DNA of 64,000 nt from JANWXD01 sp035575135 (lineage in GTDB: Bacteria; Acidobacteriota; Terriglobia; Bryobacterales; Bryobacteraceae), in NCBI GenBank assembly GCA_035575135.1, contig DATLYE010000043.1, positions 1 to 64,000 on the forward strand. Reading direction: 5' to 3'. The position numbers and the translations under genes were made by a program. This document shows, in pieces, positions 55,712 through 64,000 of the stretch. The notes beneath the pieces were generated by a model. The model worked only from the letters and a program-made list of their open reading frames with translations. It did not search any database and was not told the origin of the DNA. Each line of letters starts with the position of its first letter. The stretch's first letter is position 1.

Positions 55712-58012
55712 ATGAGCATTCTGTCACCGACGCAACGGCCGCGGCTCAACGAGGCCGCGGGATTCTTGTATCTGGCCGCAGGCATTCTCTTCTGGCTGAG
55801 TCTGGTCTCCTTCCATGCGGAGGATCCTTCGTGGAACACCGCTGCGGGAGGGGCGCCGCGGAATCTGATCGGCCGCCTGGGGGCGCACGTCGCCGATCTG
55901 GCGCTGCAAGGCTTCGGCGCCGCGGCGTTTGTGTTCCCAGTGCTGCTGTTTGCGCTGGCCTGGAAGTGGCTTCGCTCGGAGAGCCTGAGCGAACCGCTGG
56001 TGCGGTTGTGCGGCGCCGCGCTGTTCGTGGCAAGTCTGTGCGGCGCGCTGGGTCTGGCTCCCGAATGGCGGCTGTTCGGCGGCACGGTGCGGGCCGGCGG
56101 GCTGGCCGGGTTGCTCCTGGCGGAGCAGCTCCGGGACGCCATGAACGTCACCGGGGCGATCGTCGTAACCGCAACCGGTCTGGTCCTGTCGCTTTATTTG
56201 CTGTCGAGCTTCAGCCTGGCCAAAGCCGCGGCATGGCTGAGGGGACCGCTGAGCCTGTTCGCCCCGTTGGGTCGGAGCTGGCGCCGCTGGCGCGAGGCGA
56301 GCCGGAAGCGGCGCGCAGCAAAGCGCGAGGCCGCCCGGGCGCGGCGGGGCGGGCCGGCCCCGGCTCCGGTGGAGCCGCAAGCCGCCGCAGAGCCGGCCGA
56401 ACCTCCGCCTGCGCCGCCGGATATCCCGATCCGCACGCTCGAGGACATGCCGCCCGAGCGCCGGGAGGTCCGCCCGGAACCGGTGATGGAACCGGAGGCG
56501 CCCGAGATCGTGCACCGCACGCCGGCGCGGCGGCGCGAATTCCAGCTTCCCTCGACGGAGCTGTTGAACGAAACGCCGGGGCGCAGCCCGTACGATGAGC
56601 AGGAACTCAAGGAGACGGCGGCGCGGATCAAGGCCAAGTTCGAAGAGTTCAACGTCTTCGGCAATGTGGTGCAGATCAACCCGGGCCCCGTCGTCACGAC
56701 GTTCGAGTTCAAGCCCGAAGCGGGGATCAAATACAGCCGCATCACGACGCTGACCGAGGACCTGTGTCTCGGCTTGCAAGCCGAATCCATCCTGATCGAA
56801 CGCATCCCGGGCAAGCCCACGGTGGGCATCGAAGTGCCCAACACTCGCCGCGAAGTCATCGGACTGCGGCAAATCCTGGAATCCGAGGAATTTCAGAACG
56901 CGCCTTCGCGGCTGACGATTCCACTCGGCAAGGACATCAACGGGCGGATCAAAGTGGCGGCGCTCGAGAGCATGCCGCACCTGCTGATTGCGGGCTCCAC
57001 AGGTTCCGGCAAGAGCGTGATGCTCAACTCCATGATCATGGCGATCCTGTTCAAGTCCACGCCGGACGAGGTGCGGATGATTCTGGTGGATCCCAAACGG
57101 CTGGAGCTCGGATTGTACGAGGGCATTCCGCACCTGCTGACGCCGGTGATCACGGATCCCAAGAAGGCGACGAATGCGCTGCGCAACGCCGTGCTGGAAA
57201 TGGACCGGCGGCTGCGGCTGCTGGCCTCGCAAGGAGTCCGCAACATCGAGCAGTTCAACCGCAAGGTGCGCCAGCTTCAGGCGGAGCCCCGGAGCCTTGC
57301 GGCCGGCGAGGAGGTGGCGCCGGAAGAGCTGGAACCGCTGCCCTACATCGTCATCCTGATTGACGAGCTGGCGGATCTGATGATGGTCGAGCGCGGCAAT
57401 GTGGAAGAGTCGGTAACGCGCCTGGCCCAGATGGCGCGGGCGGTAGGCATGCACCTTGTGCTGGCGACACAGCGACCCAGCGTGGACGTGATCACGGGGC
57501 TGATCAAGGCGAACTTTCCGGCGCGGATCAGCTTCCGGGTAGCCACTCGCGTGGACTCGCGGACCATTCTGGACGTGATGGGGGCCGAGCACTTATTGGG
57601 CAAAGGCGACATGCTGTTTCTGCCGCCGGGCTCCTCGCGACTCGTGCGGGTACACGGAGCGCTGGTGACGGAGCGGGAGATCAACCGTGTGGTGGAGTTC
57701 TGGCGCCAGCAGGCGCAGCCCGAGTACGATTCGACGTTTCTGGTGGCTCCGCCTTCGGAAGACGAAGACGAGTCGGAGGAGTTCGACGGCGAGCGCGACC
57801 CGTTGTACGAGGAGGCCGTACGCGTCGTGGTGGAGATGGGCAAGGCCTCCACCTCCACCTTGCAGCGGCGCCTGCGGCTGGGCTACGGGCGCGCGGCGCG
57901 CATCCTGGACATGATGCAGCGGGAGGGCATCATCGGTCCCCCGGACGGGAGCAAGCCCCGCGACGTGTTGAAAGTGCCGGACTGGCTGCATGAATTGCGC
58001 GGTACCAGGTAG
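55712..58012 (+). CDS. ftsK: DNA translocase FtsK/SpoIIIE
   Basis: 766 residues. Pumps DNA through the division septum and helps resolve chromosome dimers. The N-terminus has four membrane segments (about 18-170), followed by a Pro/Ala/Glu-rich linker (residues 195-290), the alpha/beta motor (Walker A IAGSTGSGKSVMLNSMIMAI; Walker B YIVILIDELADLMMV; ATQRPSVDVITGLIKANFPA) and a C-terminal gamma winged helix (EEAVRVVVEMGKASTSTLQR; LGYGRAARILDMMQREGIIG) that reads KOPS sites. The linker is short compared with E. coli FtsK, as in SpoIIIE/SftA-length proteins. It follows uppP closely and is probably co-transcribed with it. Confidence 0.95.
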   Translation: MSILSPTQRPRLNEAAGFLYLAAGILFWLSLVSFHAEDPSWNTAAGGAPRNLIGRLGAHVADLALQGFGAAAFVFPVLLFALAWKWLRSESLSEPLVRLCGAALFVASLCGALGLAPEWRLFGGTVRAGGLAGLLLAEQLRDAMNVTGAIVVTATGLVLSLYLLSSFSLAKAAAWLRGPLSLFAPLGRSWRRWREASRKRRAAKREAARARRGGPAPAPVEPQAAAEPAEPPPAPPDIPIRTLEDMPPERREVRPEPVMEPEAPEIVHRTPARRREFQLPSTELLNETPGRSPYDEQELKETAARIKAKFEEFNVFGNVVQINPGPVVTTFEFKPEAGIKYSRITTLTEDLCLGLQAESILIERIPGKPTVGIEVPNTRREVIGLRQILESEEFQNAPSRLTIPLGKDINGRIKVAALESMPHLLIAGSTGSGKSVMLNSMIMAILFKSTPDEVRMILVDPKRLELGLYEGIPHLLTPVITDPKKATNALRNAVLEMDRRLRLLASQGVRNIEQFNRKVRQLQAEPRSLAAGEEVAPEELEPLPYIVILIDELADLMMVERGNVEESVTRLAQMARAVGMHLVLATQRPSVDVITGLIKANFPARISFRVATRVDSRTILDVMGAEHLLGKGDMLFLPPGSSRLVRVHGALVTEREINRVVEFWRQQAQPEYDSTFLVAPPSEDEDESEEFDGERDPLYEEAVRVVVEMGKASTSTLQRRLRLGYGRAARILDMMQREGIIGPPDGSKPRDVLKVPDWLHELRGTR

Positions 58013-58066
58013 GTGCGGCGACACTGCCGGATCAGGCTGCGGGAGGTTTGCCGGAAAGTGGCCGAG

Positions 58067-59026
58067 TCAAGGCTCGAGTCGGGCTTTGGCGATCCAACTC
58101 GTGCCGGAAAGCTCGAAGCTGACAAAGTACAAGGTTCCGTCCTGGGTGGCGCCGAGCAACAGCCCTAAGTCGGTAGGTATTTCGAAACCTAGCGGGCGGA
58201 AATCGGCATCGAGCAGCGCAAGGAAGACCCGCTGTTCCCCTCGCGCCATTCCCGTGATGAATTGGACGACCACCCGGCCGTCCGCCAGTGCGGCGGCGTG
58301 GTATACCTTGTCGTACAGGTGCCAGTCTCGGTTGCCGGATGTTCCGGCCGGAGCGTTGATGAAGCCCGCAAGGGTCGGACGGTAGACCGCGGCCACCTGT
58401 CCTTTGGAGTCCAGGCACGAAAACTCGAGGGGGTTGGCCGTCACGTAGACTGGCTGTTGCCGCACGGGATGCCAAAAAATCGTCCCTTCCACAGCAAAGC
58501 GGTTGATGGTTTCACCTCCGGCTTGTACGGGCGCTTTCAGGCTTGGCGACCCCAGCAGCAGGCCTTCCGGCAACTTGAACTTCCGCACGAAAGCGTAGCC
58601 CGAGCCTACCCGAGCCAGGCCGACGGCGTAAAGTTCGTCACCCCTCACCAGGAGCCGGTGAAGCAAGCCCTTGGCCTCGAAGGAATGCTCGAAACGAAGT
58701 TCCCGCTCCGCTGTTAGCGAGTACACTTTGACGACCGCCCGGTCCGCGGAGAAGTAAATCCGGCCTTGTTCGTCGCAGGCGCCGCTGGCGACGCCCGCCA
58801 GTTCCGGTACGCTTTTACGGTAAACGACTGACTCCCGCGGGCCGTCCACGAGAGTCAGTTCGCCCCGGGAGTGGCTGATCCATACCAACCCGCTGGGACA
58901 CAGCCACGCCCGGACGATCCCGTCTTCCGGGGGTGTTTCGAACGGGATCTTGCTGAGGACTCGAAGTTGCGGCGCCTGGCAGAAGGCACAGGCCGCCGCC
59001 AGCAAGAAGGCCGTCACGCGCCTCAT
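58067..59026 (-). CDS. Secreted protein of unknown function, probable beta-propeller
   Basis: 319 residues from ATG 59026, preceded by GGAGG about 8 nt upstream (a longer frame to 59086 is less likely). The signal peptide is MRRVTAFLLAAACAFCQ. The body is beta-rich with repeating blade-like units: GIVRAWLCPSGLVWISHSRG, GVASGACDEQGRIYFSADRA, GLLHRLLVRGDELYAVGLAR, LADGRVVVQFITGMARGEQR, LGLLLGATQDGTLYFVSFEL. This suggests a six-bladed propeller of the SMP/NHL-like kind; no enzyme motif is seen. It lies downstream of gatB on the same strand, separated by a strong hairpin. Confidence 0.75.
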   Translation of the reverse strand: MRRVTAFLLAAACAFCQAPQLRVLSKIPFETPPEDGIVRAWLCPSGLVWISHSRGELTLVDGPRESVVYRKSVPELAGVASGACDEQGRIYFSADRAVVKVYSLTAERELRFEHSFEAKGLLHRLLVRGDELYAVGLARVGSGYAFVRKFKLPEGLLLGSPSLKAPVQAGGETINRFAVEGTIFWHPVRQQPVYVTANPLEFSCLDSKGQVAAVYRPTLAGFINAPAGTSGNRDWHLYDKVYHAAALADGRVVVQFITGMARGEQRVFLALLDADFRPLGFEIPTDLGLLLGATQDGTLYFVSFELSGTSWIAKARLEP

Positions 59027-59060
59027 GACCTCCGCCTCCGCTCTGATTTTCGCTCCTTTC

Positions 59061-59084
59061 GCCGGCCGGCGTGAGCCGGCCGGC
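59061..59084 (-). terminator. Perfect 10-bp GC hairpin after gatB
   Basis: GCCGGCCGGC at 59061-59070 and the same sequence at 59075-59084 are mutual reverse complements around a GTGA loop. It lies 30 nt after the gatB stop in the minus direction. No T-tract follows, so a Rho-independent terminator is not certain; the structure could instead stabilise the 3' end. Confidence 0.45.
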
Positions 59085-59113
59085 AACGCCGATGTCGGCC
59101 CGTCGTGCGTGCC

Positions 59114-60592
59114 TCAACCCAGCTTCTTCCTGAGAAGTTCGTTGACCATGGCCGGGTTGGCCTGGCCGCGCGTGGCTTTCATCACCTGGCCCACCAGGAA
59201 GCCGAGCACTCCGGTCTTGCCGCCGCGATAGGCCTCCACCTGTTTGGGATTGGCCGCCAGAACCTCGTCAATCACCTTCTCGATCATGGCGGCGTCGCTG
59301 ATCTGGCGCAGGCCTTCGCGCTCCATGATGGCGCGGGGAGGATCACCGCTGGCGAGCATTTTGGCGAAGATCTCCTTGGCAAGTTTGCCGGAGATTTCGC
59401 CGCGCGAAATCAGCGCGACCAGCTCGCCGAGGTGCTCAGCGCTGACGGGCGATTCGTGGATCTCTTTGCCTTCTGCTCTCAGCGCGCCGAGAAGATCGCC
59501 CATCACCCAGTTGGCCGTGGCGCGGGGATCTCCGGACACCGAGGCGGCGCGCTCGAAATACTCGCTGAGCTCGCGGCTGAGAGTGAGGACTTGCGCATCG
59601 TATTCCCGGAGCCCGTACTGCTCCACGAACCGCGCCCGTTTTTGAGGAGGCAGTTCGGGCATCTCGGCCCGGATCCGCTCCCGCCAGTCGTCGCTGATCC
59701 GGAGGGGCAGCAGGTCGGGCTCCGGGAAATAACGGTAATCGTGCGCGTATTCCTTGGTCCGCATGCCCAGGGTTTCGCCCGTGTCCGGGTTGTACAGGCG
59801 CGTCTCCTGCATGATGGCTCCGCCGCTTTCGAGTATGGCCACCTGCCGGGCGATTTCGTAGTCCAGGGCCATTTTCAGGAACCGGAAAGAGTTCAAATTC
59901 TTGACCTCGGTCTTGGTGCCGAGCTTGTCCTGGCCGCGCGGCCGAACCGAGACGTTGGCGTCGCAGCGCAGGTGCCCTTTTTCCATGTCGCAGGTGGAGA
60001 CCTCGACGTACTGCATGAGCAGCTTGAGCTCGGTCAGGTAGGCGTAGGCTTCCTCGGAGCTGCGCAGGTCCGGTTCGCTGACAATCTCGATCAGCGGCGT
60101 GCCGCAACGGTTCAGATCCACATACGTGTAGCGGTCGGAGTCGGGAAACCCCTCGTGGAGGCTCTTGCCCGCATCATCCTCGATGTGGACGCGTGTGACG
60201 CCGACGCGCTTCTTCGCCCCGTTGACGAGGATTTCCACCCACCCGTGCTCGGCCAGCGGCTCGTCGTACTGCGAGATCTGGTAGCCTTTGGGCAGATCGG
60301 GGTAGAAATAGTTCTTTCGCGCCAGGCGCGAGACGGGCCGGATGGTGCAGTTCAGGGCGAGGGCGGCCTTCACCGCCATTTCGACGGCCTTGCGGTTGAG
60401 CACGGGGAGGGCGCCCGGCAGGCCGAGGCAAACCGGGCAGACGTTGGTGTTCGGCGGGGCGCCAAAGCTGGTGGGGCAGCCGCAAAAGATCTTGGTTTTT
60501 GTCGCCAGCTGGACGTGAACCTCCAGTCCGATCACGGCCTCGTAGCGGGCCAACACCTCCGGTGAGACGAGAGCAGCCGCGGTGGAAGACAT
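59114..60592 (-). CDS. gatB: Asp-tRNA(Asn)/Glu-tRNA(Gln) amidotransferase subunit B
   Basis: 492 residues from ATG 60592. In the GatCAB complex it converts misacylated Glu-tRNA(Gln) or Asp-tRNA(Asn). Seen: YEAVIGLEVHVQLATKTKIF, FCGCPTSFGAPPNTNVCPVC (zinc cysteines), RKNYFYPDLPKGYQISQYDE, HLRCDANVSVRPRGQDKLGT, TEVKNLNSFRFLKMALDYEI and the C-terminal YqeY-like tail domain (GKLAKEIFAKMLASGDPPRA). gatA and gatC are not in the window. An in-frame extension to 60751 is open but the family start and the TATAAT-AAGGG context point to 60592. Confidence 0.96.
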   Translation of the reverse strand: MSSTAAALVSPEVLARYEAVIGLEVHVQLATKTKIFCGCPTSFGAPPNTNVCPVCLGLPGALPVLNRKAVEMAVKAALALNCTIRPVSRLARKNYFYPDLPKGYQISQYDEPLAEHGWVEILVNGAKKRVGVTRVHIEDDAGKSLHEGFPDSDRYTYVDLNRCGTPLIEIVSEPDLRSSEEAYAYLTELKLLMQYVEVSTCDMEKGHLRCDANVSVRPRGQDKLGTKTEVKNLNSFRFLKMALDYEIARQVAILESGGAIMQETRLYNPDTGETLGMRTKEYAHDYRYFPEPDLLPLRISDDWRERIRAEMPELPPQKRARFVEQYGLREYDAQVLTLSRELSEYFERAASVSGDPRATANWVMGDLLGALRAEGKEIHESPVSAEHLGELVALISRGEISGKLAKEIFAKMLASGDPPRAIMEREGLRQISDAAMIEKVIDEVLAANPKQVEAYRGGKTGVLGFLVGQVMKATRGQANPAMVNELLRKKLG

Positions 60593-60599
60593 TGCCCTT

Positions 60600-60605
60600 A
60601 TTATA
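60600..60605 (-). promoter_or_regulatory. -10 box just before gatB
   Basis: A perfect TATAAT on the minus strand 7 nt before the ATG at 60592, with AAGGG in between. It predicts a very short or absent leader; no -35 match is obvious. Confidence 0.45.
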
Positions 60606-60692
60606 CGGGGCCCGCTGCGGGAGAGGCGCGGCGAGCCGATCCATGCAGGCGTGCGCGTGCGGCTGCTATCATAGGATTCTCCCCGACTCCGA

Positions 60693-61799
60693 ATGATCGT
60701 CCAGACGCAGCACGTTCGCTTCGATTCACTTCCTCTGGACTGCGGCGCCACTCTCTCCCCGGTGGAGGTGGCCTATGAGACCTATGGCGAACTGAACCGC
60801 GAGCGCACCAACGCCATTCTGATCCTCCACGCGCTCTCGGGGGACGCCCATGCGGCCGGCATCAGCCAGGAAACGGGCAAACCGGGCTGGTGGGATAACA
60901 TGATAGGGCCGGGCAAGGGCTTCGACACCGACAAGTACTTTGTCATCTGCTCGAACGTGCTGGGCGGCTGTCGGGGCACCACCGGGCCGTCTTCCATCAA
61001 TCCGGCCACCGGCTGTCCCTACGCCCTGTCGTTTCCGGTGATCACGATCGGCGACATGGTGCGGCTGCAAAAGATGCTCATTGATCACCTGGGCATCGAG
61101 CGGCTGCTGGCGGTGGCGGGCGGCTCGATGGGCGGCATGCAGGTGCTGCAGTGGGCGGTGGCGTATCCGGACAAGGTGGCGGCGGCGATTCCCATCGCGA
61201 CCACGGCAAGGCACAGTCCCCAGCAGATCGCATTCAACGAAGTGGGCCGCCAGGCGATCATGGCCGATCCGGACTGGAACGGCGGGAACTATTACGGCCG
61301 CCGGCCGCCGGCGCGCGGGCTGGCGGTGGCGCGCATGATCGGCCACATCACCTACATGAGCGATGAATCCATGCGCGAGAAGTTCGGCCGGCGGCTCCGG
61401 GACAAGGATCGCTACGGGTTTGACTTTTCCGTGGACTTCGAGGTGGAGAGCTATCTGCATTACCGCGGGGCGCAGTTTGTGGACCGCTTCGACGCCAATT
61501 CCTACCTTTACATCACCAAGGCCATGGATTACTTCGACCTGACCAACGGTTCGGAAAGCCTGGCTTCGGTGCTCGAAAAAACGCAGGCGCGGTTTCTGGT
61601 GATCAGCTTCACCTCGGACTGGCTCTACCCCAGCTACCAGTCGCTTGAGATCGTCAACGCGTTGCGGAGCCGGAACCGGGACGTGGCTTACTGCGAGCTC
61701 ACCTCCAACTACGGCCACGATGCCTTCCTGGTGGAGGTGGGCGAACAGACCGAGATTGTCCGGGGCTTCCTGGCCCGCACCTACGAGCGATTGCGATGA
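60693..61799 (+). CDS. metX: Homoserine O-acetyltransferase (MetX)
   Basis: 368 residues, alpha/beta-hydrolase fold. Acylates homoserine as the first committed step to methionine. The catalytic triad is Ser145 (AGGSMGGMQ), Asp309 (FTSDWLYPS) and His342 (NYGHDAFLVE). HALSGDAHAAG, GWWDNMIGPGKGFDTDKYFV, NVLGGCRGTTGPSSINP and ARMIGHITYMSD are family marks. MetX members can use acetyl- or succinyl-CoA and this cannot be settled here. Its stop overlaps the metW start (ATGA). TATCAT at 60667-60672 is a plausible -10; no Shine-Dalgarno is evident. Confidence 0.94.
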   Translation: MIVQTQHVRFDSLPLDCGATLSPVEVAYETYGELNRERTNAILILHALSGDAHAAGISQETGKPGWWDNMIGPGKGFDTDKYFVICSNVLGGCRGTTGPSSINPATGCPYALSFPVITIGDMVRLQKMLIDHLGIERLLAVAGGSMGGMQVLQWAVAYPDKVAAAIPIATTARHSPQQIAFNEVGRQAIMADPDWNGGNYYGRRPPARGLAVARMIGHITYMSDESMREKFGRRLRDKDRYGFDFSVDFEVESYLHYRGAQFVDRFDANSYLYITKAMDYFDLTNGSESLASVLEKTQARFLVISFTSDWLYPSYQSLEIVNALRSRNRDVAYCELTSNYGHDAFLVEVGEQTEIVRGFLARTYERLR

Positions 61800-62455
61800 G
61801 CACGGCGCTCGAGACCCGGCGCGGCCCGTTTGTGCGCGAGGTGCTGGGCCGCAGCGATTACGCCATCATCAGCGAACTGATCGAGCCTGGCACCAAGGTG
61901 CTGGATCTGGGCTGCGGGGACGGAGAGTTGCTGGAGTGGCTGGCGGAACACAAAGGGGTGGAGGCGCGCGGCATCGAGATCAATTCCGCCAAGGTCCAGC
62001 GGGCGATCGCCCGCGGCGTTTCGGTCTATCAAGGCGACATTGACGAGGGGCTCACGGATTATCCCGACGGTGCCTTCGACTACGTGATCCTGAGCCAGAC
62101 GCTGCAGGAGACGCGAAGGCCGCTCAAGGTGCTTCGCGAGATGCTCCGCGTGGGGCGGCGGGCGATCGTGGCGTTTCCGAATTTCGGGCACTGGAAGGTG
62201 CGCCTGGTGCATCTGTTCAGCGGCCGCGCTCCCAAGACGCGGCTGTTTCCCTACGAGTGGTACGATTCGCCGAACATTCACTTCCTTACGGTGCTGGACT
62301 TCGAGGATCTGGCAAGGCAGGAGGGGTGGACGATCGAGCGGCGCATCTTTCTGGCCGGACGCCACACCGGGAGGTTGCTGCCCAACCTGATGGCGGAAAT
62401 TGCGGTCTATCTGATCCGTTCCAACACGGCGCGGCAGGCCGGATCGGCGATATAA
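61796..62455 (+). CDS. metW: Methionine biosynthesis protein MetW
   Basis: 219 residues. A class I SAM-methyltransferase-like fold with motif I VLDLGCGDGELLEWL and RGIEINSAKVQRAIARGVSV, FPNFGHWKVRLVHLFSGRAP and LPYEWYDSPNIHF-type sequence characteristic of MetW. MetW is needed with MetX for homoserine acylation in many Proteobacteria and others; it binds MetX and stimulates it. The start overlaps the metX stop by 4 nt. The 3' end overlaps the convergent small methyltransferase-like gene by 49 nt. Confidence 0.93.
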   Translation: MSTALETRRGPFVREVLGRSDYAIISELIEPGTKVLDLGCGDGELLEWLAEHKGVEARGIEINSAKVQRAIARGVSVYQGDIDEGLTDYPDGAFDYVILSQTLQETRRPLKVLREMLRVGRRAIVAFPNFGHWKVRLVHLFSGRAPKTRLFPYEWYDSPNIHFLTVLDFEDLARQEGWTIERRIFLAGRHTGRLLPNLMAEIAVYLIRSNTARQAGSAI

Positions 62456-62769
62456 GCCTCCCCTCCGGGCGCCAGCACGCGCGCCACTTCCCGCGCCACC
62501 TGTTCCGGATTTTGCCAGCCGCCGCGCCAGTCAATCACCTTGGTGAAGAAACCGTCGCGCCAGGGAATTTCTTCGAGCGGGGCGGGTACGAACATCACGT
62601 TTTCCAGGTCCCGGGCGGCGCGGCGGGCGGCGCGGACCTCCTCATCGCCGCCGAGTCCGACCACGACCCCCGCCGTGAGGCGCGCTGCAATTTCGGCCAC
62701 GACGGCATGTTCCGGGATGGATAGAAGCAGCACGCGGTCGTTGGGCCGGAGCGCGAGCTCTTCGAACAT
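62407..62769 (-). CDS. Small methyltransferase-like protein, motif I degenerate
   Basis: 120 residues from ATG 62769, which shares one base with the thiC stop (TGATG), so it is translationally coupled to thiC. The fold outline of a class I SAM methyltransferase is present (DLENVMFVPAPLEEIPWRDG; FTKVIDWRGGWQNPEQVARE; VARVLAPGGEAYIADPACRA), but the first strand LLLSIPEHAVVAEIAARLTA lacks the glycine-rich SAM loop. It may be a non-catalytic or substrate-binding relative. Its last 49 nt overlap the end of metW on the other strand. A longer frame to 63282 is open only because it lies antisense within thiC codons. Confidence 0.65.
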   Translation of the reverse strand: MFEELALRPNDRVLLLSIPEHAVVAEIAARLTAGVVVGLGGDEEVRAARRAARDLENVMFVPAPLEEIPWRDGFFTKVIDWRGGWQNPEQVAREVARVLAPGGEAYIADPACRAVLERIR

Positions 62770-64000
62770 CAACCCTTTGCGGAAGAAAGTTGCACGAGGG
62801 ACTCCGAGGCGCGCAGGACGGCTTCGGCGTCGGCTGCGGTGAATCCCTCGACTTTCGCCGACATGTTCATCGAGCAGAACCTGGGGCCGCACATGGAGCA
62901 AAAGTGCGCCTCCTTGAACCCTTCCTCCGGAAGCGTCTCGTCGTGCATGGCCCGGGCGGTCTCCGGGTCGAGCGACAGTTCGAACTGGCGGTTCCAGTCG
63001 AAGCGATAGCGTGCGCGCGAAAGCTCGTCGTCCCGGTCCCGAGCGCCGCGCCGGTGGCGCGCCACGTCGGCGGCGTGTGCGGCAATCTTGTAGGCGATGA
63101 TGCCTTGCTTGACGTCCTCTTTGTTCGGCAAGCCCAGGTGCTCTTTCGGAGTGACGTAGCAGAGCATCGAGGCGCCGTACCAGCCGATCATCGCCGCGCC
63201 GATGGCCGAAGTGATGTGGTCGTAGCCCGGTGCGATGTCGGTGACGAGCGGGCCGAGGGTGTAGAAGGGCGCTTCGTGACACAGCCGCTGTTCCATCTCC
63301 ACCTGCAACTGGATCTGGTCCATGGGGATGTGGCCGGGCCCTTCAATCATGACCTGCACGTCGTACTCCCAGGCCTTCCGCGTCAGTTCGCCGAGCGTCT
63401 TCAGTTCGGCAAACTGCGCTTCGTCGCTGGCGTCGGCAAGACATCCCGGCCGTAGGCCGTCGCCGAGCGAGAAACTGACGTCGTACTTCTGAAAGATTTT
63501 GCAAATGTCTTCGAAGCGCTCGTAGAGCGGGTTCTGCCGGTGATTCTTCACCATCCACTCCGCCAGAATGGAACCGCCACGGCTGACGATGCCGGTGATG
63601 CGCCGCGTGGTCAGCGGGATGTACTGGACCAGCACGCCGGCATGGATGGTCATGTAGTCCACGCCCTGCTCGGCCTGCTCCTCGATGACTTCGAGCATCA
63701 GTTCCGGCGTCATGTCTTCGACGCGGCGGACGCGCGTTACGGCTTCGTAGATCGGTACCGTTCCCACCGGCAGGGGTGAGTTCTCGATGATGGCTTTTCG
63801 GATCCGGGGGATGTCGCCGCCGGTGGAAAGGTCCATGACCGTGTCGGCCCCGTACTTGACGGCGATGCGCAGCTTTTCGAGCTCTTCCTCGATGTTGGAG
63901 GTGACGGAGGAATTGCCGATGTTGGCGTTGATCTTGCAGCGGGCGGCGATCCCGATGCACATCGGTTCCAGATTGGTGTGGCGGATGTTGGCGGGGATGA
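62769..64000 (-). CDS. thiC: Phosphomethylpyrimidine synthase ThiC, 5' part beyond window
   Basis: The frame continues to the right edge; the missing N-terminus lies beyond 64000. ThiC is a radical SAM enzyme that rearranges AIR into hydroxymethylpyrimidine phosphate for thiamine. Upstream codons already match (IPANIRHTNLEPMCIG), then KINANIGNSSVTSNIEEELE, DLSTGGDIPRIRKAIIENSP, MTIHAGVLVQYIPLTTRRIT, GPGHIPMDQIQLQ and the C-terminal cluster motif CSMCGPRFCSM (CxxCx4C). A ThiC-linked TPP riboswitch, if present, would lie outside this window. A small coupled gene follows it. Confidence 0.95.
   Translation of the reverse strand, partial: IPANIRHTNLEPMCIGIAARCKINANIGNSSVTSNIEEELEKLRIAVKYGADTVMDLSTGGDIPRIRKAIIENSPLPVGTVPIYEAVTRVRRVEDMTPELMLEVIEEQAEQGVDYMTIHAGVLVQYIPLTTRRITGIVSRGGSILAEWMVKNHRQNPLYERFEDICKIFQKYDVSFSLGDGLRPGCLADASDEAQFAELKTLGELTRKAWEYDVQVMIEGPGHIPMDQIQLQVEMEQRLCHEAPFYTLGPLVTDIAPGYDHITSAIGAAMIGWYGASMLCYVTPKEHLGLPNKEDVKQGIIAYKIAAHAADVARHRRGARDRDDELSRARYRFDWNRQFELSLDPETARAMHDETLPEEGFKEAHFCSMCGPRFCSMNMSAKVEGFTAADAEAVLRASESLVQLSSAKG

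Noticed and set aside
60593..60692. SAM riboswitch before metX
   Set aside because: The 100-nt gap shows promoter-like boxes but none of the conserved SAM-I core pairing.

Overview
This 64 kb, high-GC window reads as chromosomal DNA of a Gram-negative soil-type bacterium. The best taxonomic clue is the secreted protein at 40506, which carries the N-terminal module (motif VVNASSYLPDIAQGSWF) and C-terminal layout abundant in Solibacter/Bryobacter-type Acidobacteriota (TIGR03437 family). The VPS10/BNR-repeat giant, the TonB receptor, TPR proteins and a secreted GH36 enzyme fit that picture. Assignment to Bryobacteraceae-like Acidobacteriota is inference. I see no IS element, prophage, CRISPR array, tRNA or rRNA gene.

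Layout. 1-4.8 kb: the start of a secreted protein (minus), then priA, a GNAT protein, an FmdE-like protein and thiE. 4.9-9.3 kb: carA-carB (minus). 9.4-13.3 kb: glutamate dehydrogenase overlapping mutS. 13.3-14.5 kb: a DksA-like regulator (minus) and a small membrane-anchored unknown. 14.5-21.1 kb: a tightly packed glycan cluster, GT4-toroid fusion, GT4, GH130, GT4, GH130. 21.3-25.5 kb: an ADP-forming acyl-CoA synthetase fused to a GNAT domain, a MerR regulator and a secreted bicupin. 25.5-31.2 kb (minus): HEAT protein, TonB receptor, two TPR proteins, rnc. 31.3-33.3 kb: an ICMT-like methyltransferase, then an arsenosugar-type peroxidase-like protein and radical-SAM ArsS. 33.6-39.0 kb: a two-gene acyl-CoA-dehydratase/activase-like system preceded by a symmetrical 57-nt hairpin. 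39.0-42.3 kb: secreted proteins including an aldose epimerase. 42.4-50.2 kb (minus): GH36, BNR giant, YprB nuclease, LarA. 50.3-50.6 kb: two tandem paralogous 29-residue membrane miniproteins. 50.6-58.0 kb: N-acyl-D-amino-acid deacylase, a triple RidA protein, pyruvate kinase, uppP, ftsK. 58-64 kb: a secreted unknown, gatB, metX-metW, a small methyltransferase-like gene and thiC, which runs off the right edge.

How genes work together. The two GH130 enzymes keep the expected catalytic Asp and the phosphate-binding Lys/His, and sit among three GT4 transferases. This suggests a locus that makes and phosphorolytically recycles a mannose-containing glycan. The ArsS pair and the dehydratase/activase pair place radical and ATP-driven Fe-S chemistry side by side. 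metX-metW (acyl-homoserine formation), carAB (carbamoyl phosphate) and thiE/thiC (thiamine) are housekeeping pathways.

Cross-cutting features. Several genes lack a Shine-Dalgarno sequence and instead have a TANNNT box 5-8 nt before the start codon, which suggests leaderless mRNAs. Two genes carry a one-base homopolymer frameshift (31127-31131 and 42137-42140). These may be consensus errors in a draft assembly or genuine lesions.
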